The notes under the pieces are model-generated. The model ran no database searches. It was given only the letters and a program-made list of their open reading frames with translations, and was not told the DNA's origin. Of a stretch of 64,000 nt of DNA, positions 21,769 through 34,928 are shown piece by piece; position 1 is the first letter of the stretch; each line of letters begins with the position of its first letter. The translations under genes and the position numbers were made by a program. Location of the stretch: contig ML991852.1 in assembly GCA_010094025.1 (NCBI GenBank), positions 1 to 64,000 on the forward strand, written 5' to 3'. Origin of the DNA: Viridothelium virens (taxonomy: Eukaryota > Ascomycota > Dothideomycetes > Trypetheliales > Trypetheliaceae).

Positions 21769-22759
21769 ATGGCACCCAAGAATAGCCCTTTCTACCCTCT
21801 TCGTGACTTACTCAAAAAGATCTGCAATCATCCGTCCACGCGTTTTAGTTCTGCTGACCTTGAGGTGCTCCGTATTGACGTTACCGACATGGACGCCGAG
21901 ACCGGCAAAACAAAGGACTCTTGGCCGCAATACGCGACACCATTTCCAAAAGGCCGATTCGAATCCCTTCTAGAAGAAAGAAGTGCTTGCATTGATTGGA
22001 ATGAGTTGAGGAACGCGCAAGATTATTCAGACGCAGATCCCGAGGAGAATCCCTTCGATATTGACCTTTTCGATCGGGCATACAATACAGAACATTACTT
22101 GCGCATCTTGCTCTACCGAGACGCGGAGCTGATTAAATGGAGCGCCTATCAATACAAAGGGTAGGATGCCATTTCTTCACTCTGCCGACATTACAGTGGT
22201 AATGCTGCAAGACCTGAGCTAACGGAAGCACAAACGCAGTTCAACACGGGGGCCATATGAACATCTGTTCAGTACCAACCGTTTTGGACGTGAGAGATGG
22301 GAAATTCATGGCCTTCTCGAGGCAAGAGATCCATCAAAGCCGCATATGACTTGTCTCATCATGCACGACTCCAACCCAGACGAGGAAAGCCTATTCCGCT
22401 GTGAACTCTACGGCGCCGTGTCACTCATGGCGGGCAGATTGGGTGCTCCCCAGTATGGTCGCCAGAATGCTATTGCTCCAGTAAGTTACACTAAGTATCC
22501 ACTCATCCATCTCATTTCACATACTGATTCGGATTGCCTGTGGATGCAGATCATTGTCTGTACCCTTGCCGGAGATCAAGCTCGTATCATACAAGCGCAT
22601 TTCGATCCAGTCAGCTGTCATCTTATTGTCAGGAAGACTAAAGGGTTTACGGTTCCGAGGGTGGTTAACGAAGGGTCTTTCCTCTTACTCAGGTGGATGA
22701 TGAACGAGCCCTGTGGCGATACCCTCGCCAGCACCTACGACGGACTTGCTCTTCAGTAG
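21769..22759 (+). CDS. Uncharacterised fungal protein
   Basis: The model has three exons (21769-22160, 22240-22480, 22550-22759) and encodes 280 residues. Both introns (79 and 69 nt) have normal borders and keep frame. I do not recognise a named domain. The sequence is acidic in the middle (SDADPEENPFDIDLFD) and globular afterwards, with WEIHGLLEARDPSKPHMTC and DQARIIQAHFDPVSCHLIVR. There is no signal peptide or membrane segment. It is divergent from the PD-(D/E)XK-like gene over 286 bp, so the two could be co-expressed. Proteins of this general appearance are common and unnamed in filamentous fungi. Confidence 0.7.
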
Positions 22760-23471
22760 ATCCCTGGCACTTCAATCTTAGACCACTCCTTTGGAGTATC
22801 TGTGGTGAAGATTTCTCATGCATCTTTGGCGTCCAGAGGCAAGAAGGCTGGAGTTTGGCTTGGGTCTTTTCTGGCAAGAAAAGATAACTTGGGAACTTTC
22901 GAAGGAGTACTAGAAACAAAGCCTTGGGACTAACAATCAAATGGCTCTGAGGACCATTGGCTTCTGATGCATTAATGTCTCGATACCCAGACCTCGGATA
23001 TTTCTTCTGTATTAGAGAACCAGCGTACTTGGTGACGTCCAAGTCATGCTATTCATCCCATATTACCATAGATACCCCCTTTCAATCTGCTAGTTCGTAG
23101 CAAATTCTCAATCAACACTGCTGTTGTAAGACCTCATTGACAGTAAAATGCTGGCGTTGTTTAGTAAAGTTGACCACTATCGAAGAACTCCATGCTTCTA
23201 GCAAACTCCCAGATTCGTGATCAGTGCCCCTTAGTTCTCCGTCAATTCGTGTGGCCAATAATGTATCCAGGTGCAGTGGATCATTCTGGGTTCCCGGGAA
23301 ATGCTGAACCAATGACCCTTGCCTTGTTTCACAGCCAAGGAAGCTCGTTCTCTGAATTCACATAGTCACTCAAGCACTTAGAGACGAGTTGAACCTTGTG
23401 CGTAGCCGCTCCTCCAGCTCTGTCCGACGAGCCAACCCTAACTTTAATGGGGAAAGGGAACTGCTAAATCC
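22760..23471. other. Convergent intergenic region, nothing recognised
   Basis: About 0.7 kb between converging 3' ends. Short frames on both strands show no family signature. Confidence 0.5.
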
Positions 23472-24929
23472 CTAATGGACGAGCTCGTCCTTGCCAAGCA
23501 GTCTTGCCATCGGGTCATCAGCAGCTACTTTCTTTCTTCTGTAATCATCCATCTCTTCTTCCGTTGCACCTCCAATCATTTCATCGACCGTTCTCTTCGT
23601 ACGTTTAAGCTTTGCCGAATCATCTTTTCTCTGCTTCTCGTCGCTCTCCACACCATTTGGAACGTACTTCTCCTGATCCTCTTCTTCCTGCCAAGCCAGC
23701 GACATTGGTACTTCTTCTGAGGGTAGCTCTTCTGCTGTGCGCAATCGATTGGACTCTTCAAATGCGACCTTGCCTTCCTCTCCAGTGCAGTAGCTATTCT
23801 TGGATATAGAATGGCAGCACGCATAGCCCCATTCGAAGTCGCTCCACCAACTACCCCATACTGAAGTGTGATTATTGACCAAAACATCCTCAGCATACTT
23901 GCTCTTCGCCTTCTTCGCTGATTCGCCTTTGATGACCTTGCCCCGGTCATCATACTCCACGTACCGTTCCGTTTCTGCTACCTTGGGGCGCTTTTGTTGC
24001 AAATGCTCCTGACCACCATATTTGGCCAGCAGGGCCTTTTTCTGCTCACCCTTTGTTCTTTGTTTTTCCTCTAGCTGCTTCTTCCTCGTGAACTCACCAG
24101 ACGTGGGCATCGCCTGTAGATGCAATGCTTTCTCTCCCTCACGTTCTTGTGTTTCCCATGCATATCGCTGCGCCTTTTCGAATTCGGCTGCATCACCGGA
24201 AGCACGCATGAAGCCTTCTTCTGCCACCAAAGCCGCAGCATTATCTGCCGTTGCGCCGCTATCCACCATAGTTCGTGTTTTTGGATCATATTTCGCTGAA
24301 TCGAGGTCGAGATTAAGTAGATATTTTGCAGTATCTTCTCGTATTCGCAGATTTCGGGTCGAGGTCGCTTGCTTCCGGCCCATATCGGTTTCTGCCTCAT
24401 ACCGATCGCCTTCGTACTGACCTTCCTCACTGTCCGTGTCCTTAGTCTGGTCGGCTTCTTCTCCATCTACGCCTTGCGATTTCTTTTTCATCTCCTCTGC
24501 GCGATTGTAGTCCGTCACTACGGCTTCGTACTGCCGAGCATCGTAGCCATTCCAGCGATCTCTCTTCGCATCCCATCCTAACTGCACATCTTGCACTACC
24601 TCATCAGCCTGGATGTCCCTGCCTGTCCATTTTGCTCCAGCTTTTCTTGGTCGACTCAGACATTCCTTGGTCTTATGTGTTAGTGCACCACAATTCTCAC
24701 AGGCGCCTTTCCGGAATTTGGTGGCGGCAGGACCGAGCTTGCGACCGCGATCATACCATTTGGAGTCTGAGGCGGTGTCCTTTTGTTGGAGACGTTGATG
24801 CTCCAGGTAATCGTCGTCATTTTGGAGGTCGTCGACGTAGAAAGGTTTCTTGGAGATGAAGGAGGGAATGTATTCGTTGCGTTCGTTATTCTTGACGGGC
24901 TCTGTTGCGTTCTTGGTGGGAGGTGCCAT
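23472..24929 (-). CDS. SLU7: Pre-mRNA splicing factor SLU7
   Basis: Second-step splicing factor that helps select the 3' splice site in the spliceosome. A single exon encodes 485 residues. Features in order: an N-terminal [15 protein letters not shown] block; a CCHC zinc knuckle ([14 protein letters not shown]) near residues 78-91; [24 protein letters not shown]; the central [16 protein letters not shown] region; and the conserved [19 protein letters not shown] and [18 protein letters not shown] blocks. The C-terminus is charged. The start ATG opens directly onto the conserved N-terminus. Divergent from REV3 over 405 bp. Confidence 0.95.
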   Translation of the reverse strand: MAPPTKNATEPVKNNERNEYIPSFISKKPFYVDDLQNDDDYLEHQRLQQKDTASDSKWYDRGRKLGPAATKFRKGACENCGALTHKTKECLSRPRKAGAKWTGRDIQADEVVQDVQLGWDAKRDRWNGYDARQYEAVVTDYNRAEEMKKKSQGVDGEEADQTKDTDSEEGQYEGDRYEAETDMGRKQATSTRNLRIREDTAKYLLNLDLDSAKYDPKTRTMVDSGATADNAAALVAEEGFMRASGDAAEFEKAQRYAWETQEREGEKALHLQAMPTSGEFTRKKQLEEKQRTKGEQKKALLAKYGGQEHLQQKRPKVAETERYVEYDDRGKVIKGESAKKAKSKYAEDVLVNNHTSVWGSWWSDFEWGYACCHSISKNSYCTGEEGKVAFEESNRLRTAEELPSEEVPMSLAWQEEEDQEKYVPNGVESDEKQRKDDSAKLKRTKRTVDEMIGGATEEEMDDYRRKKVAADDPMARLLGKDELVH

Positions 24930-25334
24930 GACGAATCTCAGAAGTACTCAAGAAAGTGGCAGAAACGAAGGTCAAATGCGCTAATGTAAGTTCACCTGCG
25001 GTGGAGTGTCTCCCGGGACTTCACGTTGTAAAGATAAGGTTAATTCTGATCAGATTAAGTTTGATCGGAGGTCCGTGGGAGCAGCGGAGATTGCGCAACA
25101 TGGCTTGGGGTCCCTGTTCGGCATGTGGAATGACCCGCATATAACGCGATCAACTTTGTTTATCCCCCACAGGGGACCCTTACGCCTCACTCCTGTACAC
25201 TCGCTACACACCTTGGGTGATTTTGGATCCATCTGAAAATGCTTTCTTGGTTCGCTACTACCGTCCGAATTTCCATATAGCAGGATGCTGCTATTAATCC
25301 CCCAACACCAACATCAGGGACTTGAGCCTGGTTG
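24930..25334. promoter_or_regulatory. Shared divergent promoter SLU7/REV3
   Basis: These 405 bases between divergent starts must contain both promoters. No specific site is recognised. Confidence 0.45.
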
Positions 25335-28300
25335 ATGGACCTTTTCAGAGTTCGTCTAAACTGCGTAGACCACTATCAGGCGGTCCCTACAGACCTTGAC
25401 CCAAATATTGGAGGTCATTCATCCTCTTCGCAGCGCAGAAATGCACCACACGTTCCTGTCATTCGAGTATTTGGTGCGACAGAGACAGGGCAGAAGGTCT
25501 GCGCACACATCCATGGCGTGCTACCTTACCTATACTTGAAATACGATGGAGAGCTCTCAGGGGAGAATAGTCAGTCTTGAAAAAGTTTGAGAGTAGCACA
25601 ATGCTAATGAGATCTCGACAGTCAGGGCATACATCCACAACCTTCGCATCTCGATCGACCATGCTCTTGCTGTCAGCTACCGTCGTAATCCCTACGATGG
25701 CAAGGCCGTTTTCGTCGCCCACATCACCCTCATCAAGGGCGTACCATACTACGGGTACTCCGTCGGCTATCAGCATTTCCTCAAGGTCTACCTGCTGAAC
25801 CCTCTCAATATGACACGACTTGCGGATCTCTTATATCAGGGCGCGATTATGAAAAGAGTTTTCCAACCTTACGAGAGTCATCTGCAATATTTGCTCCAGT
25901 GGATGTGCGACTATAACTTGTATGGCTGCGCGTACATAGATTGCGACAAGCCTAGATTTCGAAGTCCCGTACCAGAATATTTAGAGTTGAACAGTTCAGC
26001 CCACAAGTGGCACGATCGCTCCATCCCTACCGAACTCATTGAAGACTCAGATCAGTTTGCTCGCCAGAGCCATTGCTCGATCGAGGTAGATATTTGCGTG
26101 CAGGACATTGTCAATCGAAGGGAAATCAAACCACGCCCTTTGCATCATGATTTCATTGAACGGTTCAATTATTTGACTGATGACGAAAAGCTTGTCCAAT
26201 CAATGGCAGGCTTGTGGCGTGACGAAACCAAACGACGCAAGAGGAGGATGGGATTGAAAGATCCTTCGAGCAGCCCATTTCCACCAGAGGTTCTCATCTC
26301 TATGTCAGCAGATCCAAGAGACACTTCCAAAGGGGGCTGGATACACGAAGAAGAATATCGCGCTATGATCAAAGACTTGGCAAAGGATGAAAGACAGAAG
26401 AGCGGCGGGAACAAAATTTCATTCGAGGACTTCGTACGTCCAGAGACTGCCAACATTCGAATTCAAACAGCGCTGGAGAGTGTTGAAGATTTGTTCACCG
26501 AGAATCTATGCAAAACTGGTCAAACTGATTACCTCGATCTTCCAAAAGACATTGATGATGAGGGAAGAGATGCACCAATCCTTTCGGCGGCACTCGTTGA
26601 TGAAACAACAGTCAGCAGGTTCAACAGTGATGACTTTTACCACGATTCGGACGAAGAAACAGCTCGCCGACTGGCCTTGTCTCGGCACACTGATGCTGCG
26701 AAGGGGATGACTAGTGGATCTTCGGACAGCGAAACCTCCCAACTAGATGGTGCTATTCGTCCCTTTGGAGTAGATAATGGAAAGACGTCTGGGAGTTTGA
26801 AAGACCGGCTTCAAGTACCTCCGACTCCGAAATCGCTCTCCACGCAACAACGCCAGCGGGCCAGCCTACAAGGACACCGGGCTGGACAGTTCGACGGCCA
26901 GGCGTTTGATCTAGTCAGAGAGTATGGCGAACATATCGAGCATGATGCCGGGTTCTTCGAGGAGCCAAAACAGTCCTCGAGATCAGCGAAGAGGCAGAAA
27001 ACATCACGCAGCCCAGGCCACACTGTGTCTCAAAGTGGCAATACACGGGAGGACATACAAATTAGCGAGGACTCTATAGAGGCGCAGCCATCAGCTTCGG
27101 CCGAAAGACCCAAGCCTGGACTGGAGTTCGATGACTACGTCGACTCAGATAGTTCTTCCAACTTACTGCAACATGTACCGGAAGCGTCTTCTCAACGTGA
27201 GAAAAATGTACAGATCAATGGAAACCTGAACAAGTTGTCGTTTCCAGTAGTTAAAAATCCCCATCACCCGGATACTGCACTGCGTTTAAGTCAAAGAAGT
27301 GGTCACACGGGCTCTCAAAAATCCGCAGAGCCTAGCAGTCAGAATATCTCAAGTCTCGGACTTAGTTCTTCGTCAGCGGCTAAGCAAACTGGATCCGGAC
27401 GCTCTCCTGCAAAATCCAGCAGCAGCTCTGCCGATTACCCCAGCCACCGATTGCAACTCCCACTAGCCTGCCTTATTCATAATAATTTCCAGCCTTCTAG
27501 AAATGTTTATATGTATTACTTTAACCAACGCCCCCCTTCAGCGCAGATGGTCGAGTCAACGATGAAACAGTGCGGACGTCCACCTATTATCTATCAGGAT
27601 GCATACTACAGTAATGAGAGAGACGTACCAGAAAGATCACGAGAATACGCAGGTCGTGAATTTAAACTCGAGAGCACCACCTTGCCCTATCTCCCGGAAT
27701 TCGACCCGGCCGGAAGGACTTTGGCGGTTTTTGGGGAGAAAGTACCGATTGTTGTCGACAGAGCAAAGGAGAAAAGGCAGAACAATTTGCGACGCGCCAA
27801 ATGTACTATCCGGAATTGGGAGATTGCAGCGCCTCCCCCTTCGCAAAGGGAAGTCCGAAGTTGGCTTGACGTGGAGCAAGAGCGAAAGCGCTTGGCAGAT
27901 GGACTGCGGACCGGGACCGATCAGGCGGCCCCTAATCTCTCCCAGATCGATGGCCCCACTCAAAAGAACAAACATGGCTTCAAGTATTCTCAGAAACATC
28001 AGTCTACTAGTGTCCAACATGAGACTCAATATATGAGTACCATGAGCCTCGAGGTGCATGTCAATTCTCGTGGTACCCTCGCACCAGATCCGGCGGAAGA
28101 TGAAATTAATTGCATTTTCTGGTCTATTCGGTCCGATGATGAAGAAATTACAGATAGTAATAACAATGAGGGGATCAGGATTGGAGCAATTGTGCTGTCA
28201 ACCGATGATAAGGATATTGCACACAAGATAGAACGGCAGACTGGAGCTGAAGTTCACGCCGAGGATGATGAGCTTGATTTAATCAACAAGCTAATCGACA

Positions 28301-30621
28301 TTGTTCGGGATTTTGACCCTGACATTCTTACCGGCTTTGAAGTGCACAATGGTAGTTGGGGATATCTCATTGAACGTGCCCGTCTCAAATATGAGTACGA
28401 CCTTCCTGACGAGCTCTCTCGTATGAAATCCCAATCGCATGGCCGCTTTGGCAAGGACGCGGATCGCTGGGGCTTCACGCATACCTCTACCATTCGCATC
28501 ACTGGACGGCACATGATCAACATATGGCGAGCAATGAGGAGCGAGCTAAATCTGTTGCAGTACACTATGGAGAATGTGGTTTTTCATCTCCTTCAAACAC
28601 GCATACCCCATTATTCGTTTTATGACCTGACGAAATGGTACACATCGTCGTCCGTCCACGATCTTACCAAGGTCATAGCCTACTTCATAGACCGAGTGCA
28701 GTTAGATCTCCGAATTCTCGAGGCAAATGAGCTTATCCCACGCACATCCGAGCAAGCACGTCTTCTTGGCGTCGATTTCTTCAGCGTCTTCTCCAGAGGC
28801 TCTCAATTCAAGGTCGAATCTCTCATGTTTCGCATTGCCAAGCCCGAGAATTTCATTCTCGTCTCGCCTAGCCGAAAGCAGGTCGGGCAGCAAAATGCGT
28901 TGGAATGCTTGCCATTGGTCATGGAGCCGCAGTCTGCCTTCTACAACTCGCCGCTCCTGGTTCTAGACTTTCAGTCGTTGTATCCTTCGGTGATGATTGC
29001 GTACAACTACTGCTATAGTACCTGCCTTGGCCGTATAACATCTTGGCGAGGAGCAAACAAGATGGGATTCATGGACTTTGAGCGCGAACCCCGGCTTCTG
29101 GAGCTCGTCAAAGATCACATCAACATCGCCCCCAACGGTATGATGTACGTCAAGCCCACCATGCGGAAAAGCCTTCTCGCCAAAATGTTGGGCGAAATTC
29201 TCGAGACGCGTGTGATGGTAAAATCCGGCATGAAAGTGGACAAGGACGACCGCACTCTCCAGCAACTCCTCAACAACAGACAATTGGCGCTCAAACTCAT
29301 CGCTAACGTCACCTACGGCTACACGTCAGCCTCTTTCTCCGGCCGCATGCCCTGTGCCGAGATCGCCGACAGCATCGTCCAGACCGGTCGCGAAACTCTC
29401 GAAAAGGCGATCGCGCTCATCCACAGCGTGTCCCGATGGGACGCCGAAGTAGTGTACGGCGACACCGACTCGCTCTTCGTCTACCTCAAGGGACGCACAC
29501 GTGCTCAGGCCTTCCAGATCGGCAACGAGATTGCCGACGCCGTCACTAAGCAGAATCCGCGGCCCGTCAAGCTCAAGTTCGAAAAGGTGTACCACCCGTG
29601 CGTCCTGCTCGCCAAGAAGCGCTACGTCGGGTTCAAGTACGAGTCCCCGACACAGGCGGAGCCGGAGTTCGATGCCAAAGGGATTGAGACGGTGAGGCGG
29701 GATGGCACGCCCGCGGAGCAGAAGATCGAGGAGAAGGCGTTGAAGCTGCTGTTTCGCACGAGCGATCTTAGCCAGGTGAAGGCGTATTTCCAGGACCAGT
29801 GCACGAAGATCATGCGCGGCAAGGTGTCGGTGCAGGATTTCTGCTTCGCGAAGGAGGTCAAGTTGGGGACGTATTCCGAGCGTGGACCCCCGCCTCCAGG
29901 GGCGCTCATTGCGACAAAGAAGATGCTGGCGGATCACCGGGCGGAGCCGCAGTATGGAGAGCGGATTCTGTATGTCGTTGCGGCGGGGGCGCCAGGTGCG
30001 AGACTTATCGATCGTTGTGTGGCGCCGGAGGTGCTGCTAGCGGATGAGGAGATGGAACTCGACGCTGAGTACTACATTTCGAAGAACCTGATTCCCCCGC
30101 TGGAGCGTATTTTCAACCTTGTCGGCGCGAATGTGCGGCAGTGGTACGATGAGATGCCCAAGGTGCAGAGGGTCAGGGCTTTTGGTGCTGGTGGAGGGCA
30201 AGAAGATGGTGTGGGAAGGGGGCTGTTCGGTCACGCGCCGGGCAGAAAGACACTGGAAAGGTATTTGCAAAAAAGCGTATGCCTAGTGTGCAGGACAAAG
30301 CTAGCTCCGCCGAAGTCTCTCGCAGAAGATAAGGAGCTGCCGCTATGCGCGGATTGCAGGAAAAGGCCATCAAGAGCGATCCTGGCGCTGAGAACGAAGC
30401 TCAGCACGGCGGAAAAGAAGGTGGCGGACGTGGAAAGAGTATGCAGGAGTTGTGCAAACTTATCTTGGAATGATGAGGTGAAGTGCGATTCAAGGGATTG
30501 CCCTGTCTTCTATTCAAGAATCCGGGCAAAGACGAAAGAGGGTGTGGAGAAGGCTGGGATAGGCGAGATAGTGGGAACCTTGGAATACGCAGAGGGAAGG
30601 AAAAGTGTCTTGGAATGGTGA
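25335..30621 (+). CDS. REV3: DNA polymerase zeta catalytic subunit
   Basis: B-family polymerase that extends from mispaired or damaged primer ends in translesion synthesis. The model has two exons (25335-25569, 25622-30621) and encodes 1744 residues. The N-terminal polymerase-delta-like region (VPYYGYSVGYQHFLKVYLLN) is followed by a long Ser-rich linker. The catalytic core has DFQSLYPSVM near residue 1194, KLIANVTYGYTSASFSGRMP near 1300 and YGDTDSLFV near 1357. Two C-terminal metal sites follow: CysA (CLVC...LCADC, about 1632) and CysB (CRSC then CDSRDC, about 1686), the iron-sulphur site that binds accessory subunits. GC at third positions rises sharply in the core (about 29.0-30.1 kb). Intron 1 is 52 nt with a GCTAAT branch. 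Confidence 0.96.
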
Positions 30622-31223
30622 AATACCCATTGACGAAGAGCTGGTGATGTTCCAAATCAGACAGCCGTGTAAGAAGGATAAGAAATTAGAGTGTAGGATA
30701 GCTTTTCTTAGTCTTTCTCGAAGGACAAATTGTCTACTTCGTCAGCTGCTAGTTGCTCCCATGCGTCCGTACTGGAATGACCGTCTTGGCAAACAGCACC
30801 GGTACCGCAGCCAGGCAGACACAAATTCTTGACGTAGAAAAATGTTATGTACCGAGGCTCTGGTGTCTGAGAAGTGCGGAAGGACCGAGTGAGTCTACCT
30901 CCTAGAATCTTACGTGTCAAAGGTCATGAAAACAAAAATTAACAGCAAAACATGCAGTCTAGGCATGTTCTAGTCTGGTAAAGACGCGCGTTGTACAATA
31001 GTGTTGAGGAGCATCGCGTAAGAATTCTATTCGTAGCTGGTCTTGGGCTCGTCATCAGCGGCAAGCTCATCCCGGCCACCTGCGAAACAGCGAAACACTG
31101 CCAGCACCTTCACCAGCACCTGATAGCTCGCACCTCCTCAATTCTACTTTTTTTCATTACCTTCCAGAAGTTCACTTTGGTAGCAGCTCCTAGCCGCCAT
31201 TTTGGTGTCTCTAACAGCTCATC
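30622..31223. promoter_or_regulatory. SLA2 upstream region
   Basis: About 0.6 kb between the REV3 stop and the SLA2 start, holding a terminator and a promoter. A CT-rich stretch precedes the SLA2 start, as is usual for fungal promoters. Confidence 0.45.
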
Positions 31224-34200
31224 ATGGCGCTCACCTACACCTCTCGCAACGTGGATATGGGCAAGTATGTTTCGATCTTTCCGCTCCTCCCAGCATCATG
31301 AAGTTGATTGCATAATCTAGGTCTGAAGCGCAGCTAGCAGAAAATATCAGAAAAGCTACAAGCATAGGTATGTTCGAGGAACTACTGAGGGCACCACAAA
31401 CTCACTGACTGAAAACCCCGCTTACAGAGGAAACTGCCCCAAAGCGTCAGTAAACCATCTCCCATTCAGACTACGCGAAGCTTACGAATCCCGAAGGGAA
31501 ACATGTGCGTGCTGCTATTGTATACACCTGGGACCACAAGTCCTCACAATCCTTTTGGGCTGGCATGAAAGTGTGAGTTGTGCAGCCTTGGCGCTTAGGG
31601 ACTTGCCAAGCTCATCCTCAACCCAGGCAACCTATTTTGGCGGATGAAGTACAGACATTCAAGGCACTGCAAACAATACATAAGGTCCTTCAAGAGGGTC
31701 ATCCCATCGCTCTCAAGGAGGCGCAAGCCAATGTCGGTTGGCTCGACACTTTGGCAAGGGGTGTTTCAAGTGGGGAAGGGTTGAGAGGTAAAGAATGGTA
31801 ACCCTACGGTCGAAGAAAAAGGACAAGGCTCATTCCAGGCTTAGGATATGGACAATTGATCCAGGAGTACATATACTATCTAAAAGCAAAGTTGATGTTT
31901 CACAGGCAGCATCAGGAGTTCAACGGTACGCGATGCTCGCTCTTATACCCATTGGAGTCTACTGATACGGGCACTAGGGACTTTCGAATATGAGGAGTAC
32001 ATTAGCTTGAAGTCTACTAATGATCCAAATGAGGGGTGCGTGGGCTTGGTGCAGAAGCGCTATTCATACAAATGCTAATTGCGTTGCAGCTACGAGACCA
32101 TCTATGATTTGATGACGTTGCAGGACCAGATCGACTCATTCCAGAAACTGATATTCTCGCATTTCCGTGGTGGTGGTAATAACGAATGTCGAATAGCCGC
32201 GTTGGTACCCCTGGTTCAAGAGAGTTATGGGATATACAAATTCATCACCAGCATGCTTCGCGCTATGCACACAGGTACGGTCCTGTCTACTGGGCCCTAA
32301 AGTTGAAGACTGACCGAAACCTTTAGCTCTCGGAGATGACGAAGCCCTGTCACCACTCCGTGGTCGATACGATGCCCAACATTATCGCCTGGTAAAATTC
32401 TATTATGAATGCTCCAATCTGCGATATCTTACAAGCCTCATAACTGTGCCTAAACTTCCCCAAGACCCCCCAAATCTTCTGGCTGAAGAGGAAGGACGCC
32501 CAGCTTTACCACAGCGACCGAAACAAGAAACGGAGCGGGCTGCCACGCCACCTCGACCAGCAGCACCCGATCCCGAACCAATCAACGAATTCTGGAAGAA
32601 TGAACAAGCAAGAGAACAGGAACAATTTGCAGAGGAGCAACGGAGATTGCAGGCACAATACGAGGCAGCCCAGAGACAGCAACAAGAGGAGGCTTTGCGA
32701 CGACAACAAGAGTTTGAGCAACAGCAGCGTCTGCAGGCCGAGCAGCAACGGCTAGCGCAAGAGCAGCTCCAACGGGATCTCTACAACCAGCAGGCTCAAG
32801 GACGATTAGCTGAGCTCGAACAAGAAAACTTCAACGCCAGGCAGCAATATGAGCGGGACCAGCTTCTGCTGCAGCAGTATGATCAAAGGATGAAGAGTCT
32901 AGAGAATGAGCTGCAGCAACTGAATGCCAATTTCAATCAGCAAACCCAATCCAAAGATGACCAGATCAAAGCGCTGCAAGAGCAAATCAACACCTGGCGC
33001 ACCAAGTATGAGGCATTAGCCAAACTCTATTCTCAGCTACGGCATGAGCATCTCGAGCTCCTACAGAAATTCAAGGGAGTGCAATTGAAGGCAGCGTCAG
33101 CTCAGGAAGCAATCGATCGGCGAGAAAAGCTTGAGCGTGAAATCAAGACCAAAAACCTTGAGCTTGCGGACATGATTCGTGAGCGTGACCGAGCATTGCA
33201 CGAGAAGGACAGGACGACTGGTGGTCATAAGGAAGAGCTGGAGAAGCTCAGACGCGAGCTGCGCTTTGCCTTGGAAAAGGCTGAAAATGCCGAACGAGGG
33301 AAAGGCTCGGAGTTGTCGGCCATGCTTTCACGTCACAACCGAGAGATCGCGGACCTGGAAGAGGCTTTACGAAACAAGACTCGGGCTCTCGATGATATGC
33401 ACATGAAGTATGGAGAGCAAGACTCTGATCTTGAACGACAGCTTCGCGAGAAGGAGGAGGAGCTGGAAATATTCAAAGCTGGCATGGATCAAACACTTCT
33501 GGAGTTGGCTGAATTAAAGAAGACTCATAATGATACTGACCACGCGATGGACGGCCAAATCGATACTCTTCTGCTCGATAATATCCGCAAGATCAACGAC
33601 ATAATTGACTCAGTCTTGCAAAGTGGTGTCCAACGTGTTGATGAAGCTCTATACGAGCTAGATTCAACCATGCAAGCTGGTAATCAGAACGCCACAGGAT
33701 CATATGTCCTTTCGCAAATTGAGAAGGCCTCTTCCACTGCCATGGAGTTTAGCACCGCCTTCAATAACTACATCGCGGACGGACCCAACAGTAGCCACGC
33801 TGAAATTATCCGGACCGTCACCACGTTCTCTTCCTCCATCGCAGATGTCCTCTCTAATACCAAAGGTCTCACTCGCTTCGCCTCTGACGATAAGAAGTCT
33901 GATCAGCTCATCAACGCCGCTCGAACCTCTGCCCAAGGCACCGTTACCTTCTTCCGCAGCCTTCAATCCTTCAAACTCGACACCCTCGACGACAGCGCCC
34001 GAACCGACGTCGTCATCAACAACAACTCGGACGTCCAAGTCGCGCTGCAACGTCTCTCCAAGCTCGCCGACGCCTTCGCCCCGAAATCCAAAGTAACCCA
34101 AGGCCAAGGCGACATCGGCGACATCGTCGACCGCGAACTCAGCAACGCCGCCAAAGCCATCGAAGCCGCCACCGACCGACTCGCCAAGCTCAAGAACAAA

Positions 34201-34928
34201 CCACGGGACTCCTACTCCACCTACGAGCTCCGCATCCACGACTCCATCCTCGACGCCGCCGTCGCCGTCACCAACGCGATCGCGCAACTCATCAAAGCGG
34301 CCACCGACTCCCAGCGCGAAATCGTGGCGCAGGGGCGCGGCTCCTCCGGGATGTCGCGCACGCAGTTCTACAAGAAGAACAACCGCTGGACCGAGGGCCT
34401 GATCTCCGCCGCGAAAGCGGTTGCGTCGTCCACGAACACCCTGATCGAGACGGCGGATGGCGTCATCTCGGGACGGAACTCGCCGGAGCAGCTGATCGTC
34501 GCGTCGAACGATGTTGCGGCGAGCACGGCGCAGTTGGTCGCCGCGAGCCGTGTCAAGGCGAGCTTCATGTCGAAGACGCAGGAGCGGCTGGAGGGCGCGA
34601 GTAAGGCGGTCGGCCAGGCGTGTCGTGCGCTTGTAAGGCAGGTGCAGGAGATTATTGCGCAGCGGGCGCAGGATGGGGAGGAGAAGGTGGATTATGCGAA
34701 TTTGGGGAGTCATGAGTTTAAGGTGCGGGAGATGGAGCAGCAGGTGAGTTTGAGCCCTTTTTTTTTCCTCTCCTCTCCTCATTCTGTTTCGTGGTCTGAG
34801 TTTTTGCTAAGGGGAGAGGCTGATGAATCTGGTCGTTCTAGGTTGAGATTCTGCAGCTGGAGCAGAGCCTTGCGAGAGCGAGGACACGCCTGGGTGAGAT
34901 GAGGAAGATCTCATATCAAGAAGAATGA
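31224..34928 (+). CDS. SLA2: Cytoskeleton assembly control protein SLA2 (END4/HIP1 family)
   Basis: Endocytic adaptor linking phosphoinositides and clathrin coats to actin at the cell cortex. The model has ten exons (31224-31264, 31321-31367, 31428-31445, 31497-31572, 31627-31787, 31839-31925, 31978-32035, 32090-32274, 32327-34743, 34842-34928) and encodes 1058 residues. The ANTH domain fills about 1-280 (HVRACIVYTWDHK-like start, FHRQHQEFNGTFEYEEY). A Gln/Glu-rich coiled coil spans about 320-630. The talin-like I/LWEQ (THATCH) actin-binding module lies near the C-terminus (NRWTEGLISAAKAVASSTN near residue 908) and ends in a short helix, LGEMRKISYQEE. Exon 3 is only 18 nt. SLA2 is the classical partner flank of MAT opposite APN2. 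Confidence 0.96.

Noticed and set aside
29326-29937. 203-codon minus-strand frame opposite the REV3 core
   Set aside because: It is a shadow of a GC3-rich segment encoding conserved polymerase motifs on the plus strand.
33700-34782. 360-codon minus-strand frame opposite SLA2
   Set aside because: Its length comes from high third-position GC in SLA2. The product is a low-complexity Arg/Gly/Leu-rich sequence with no family signature.
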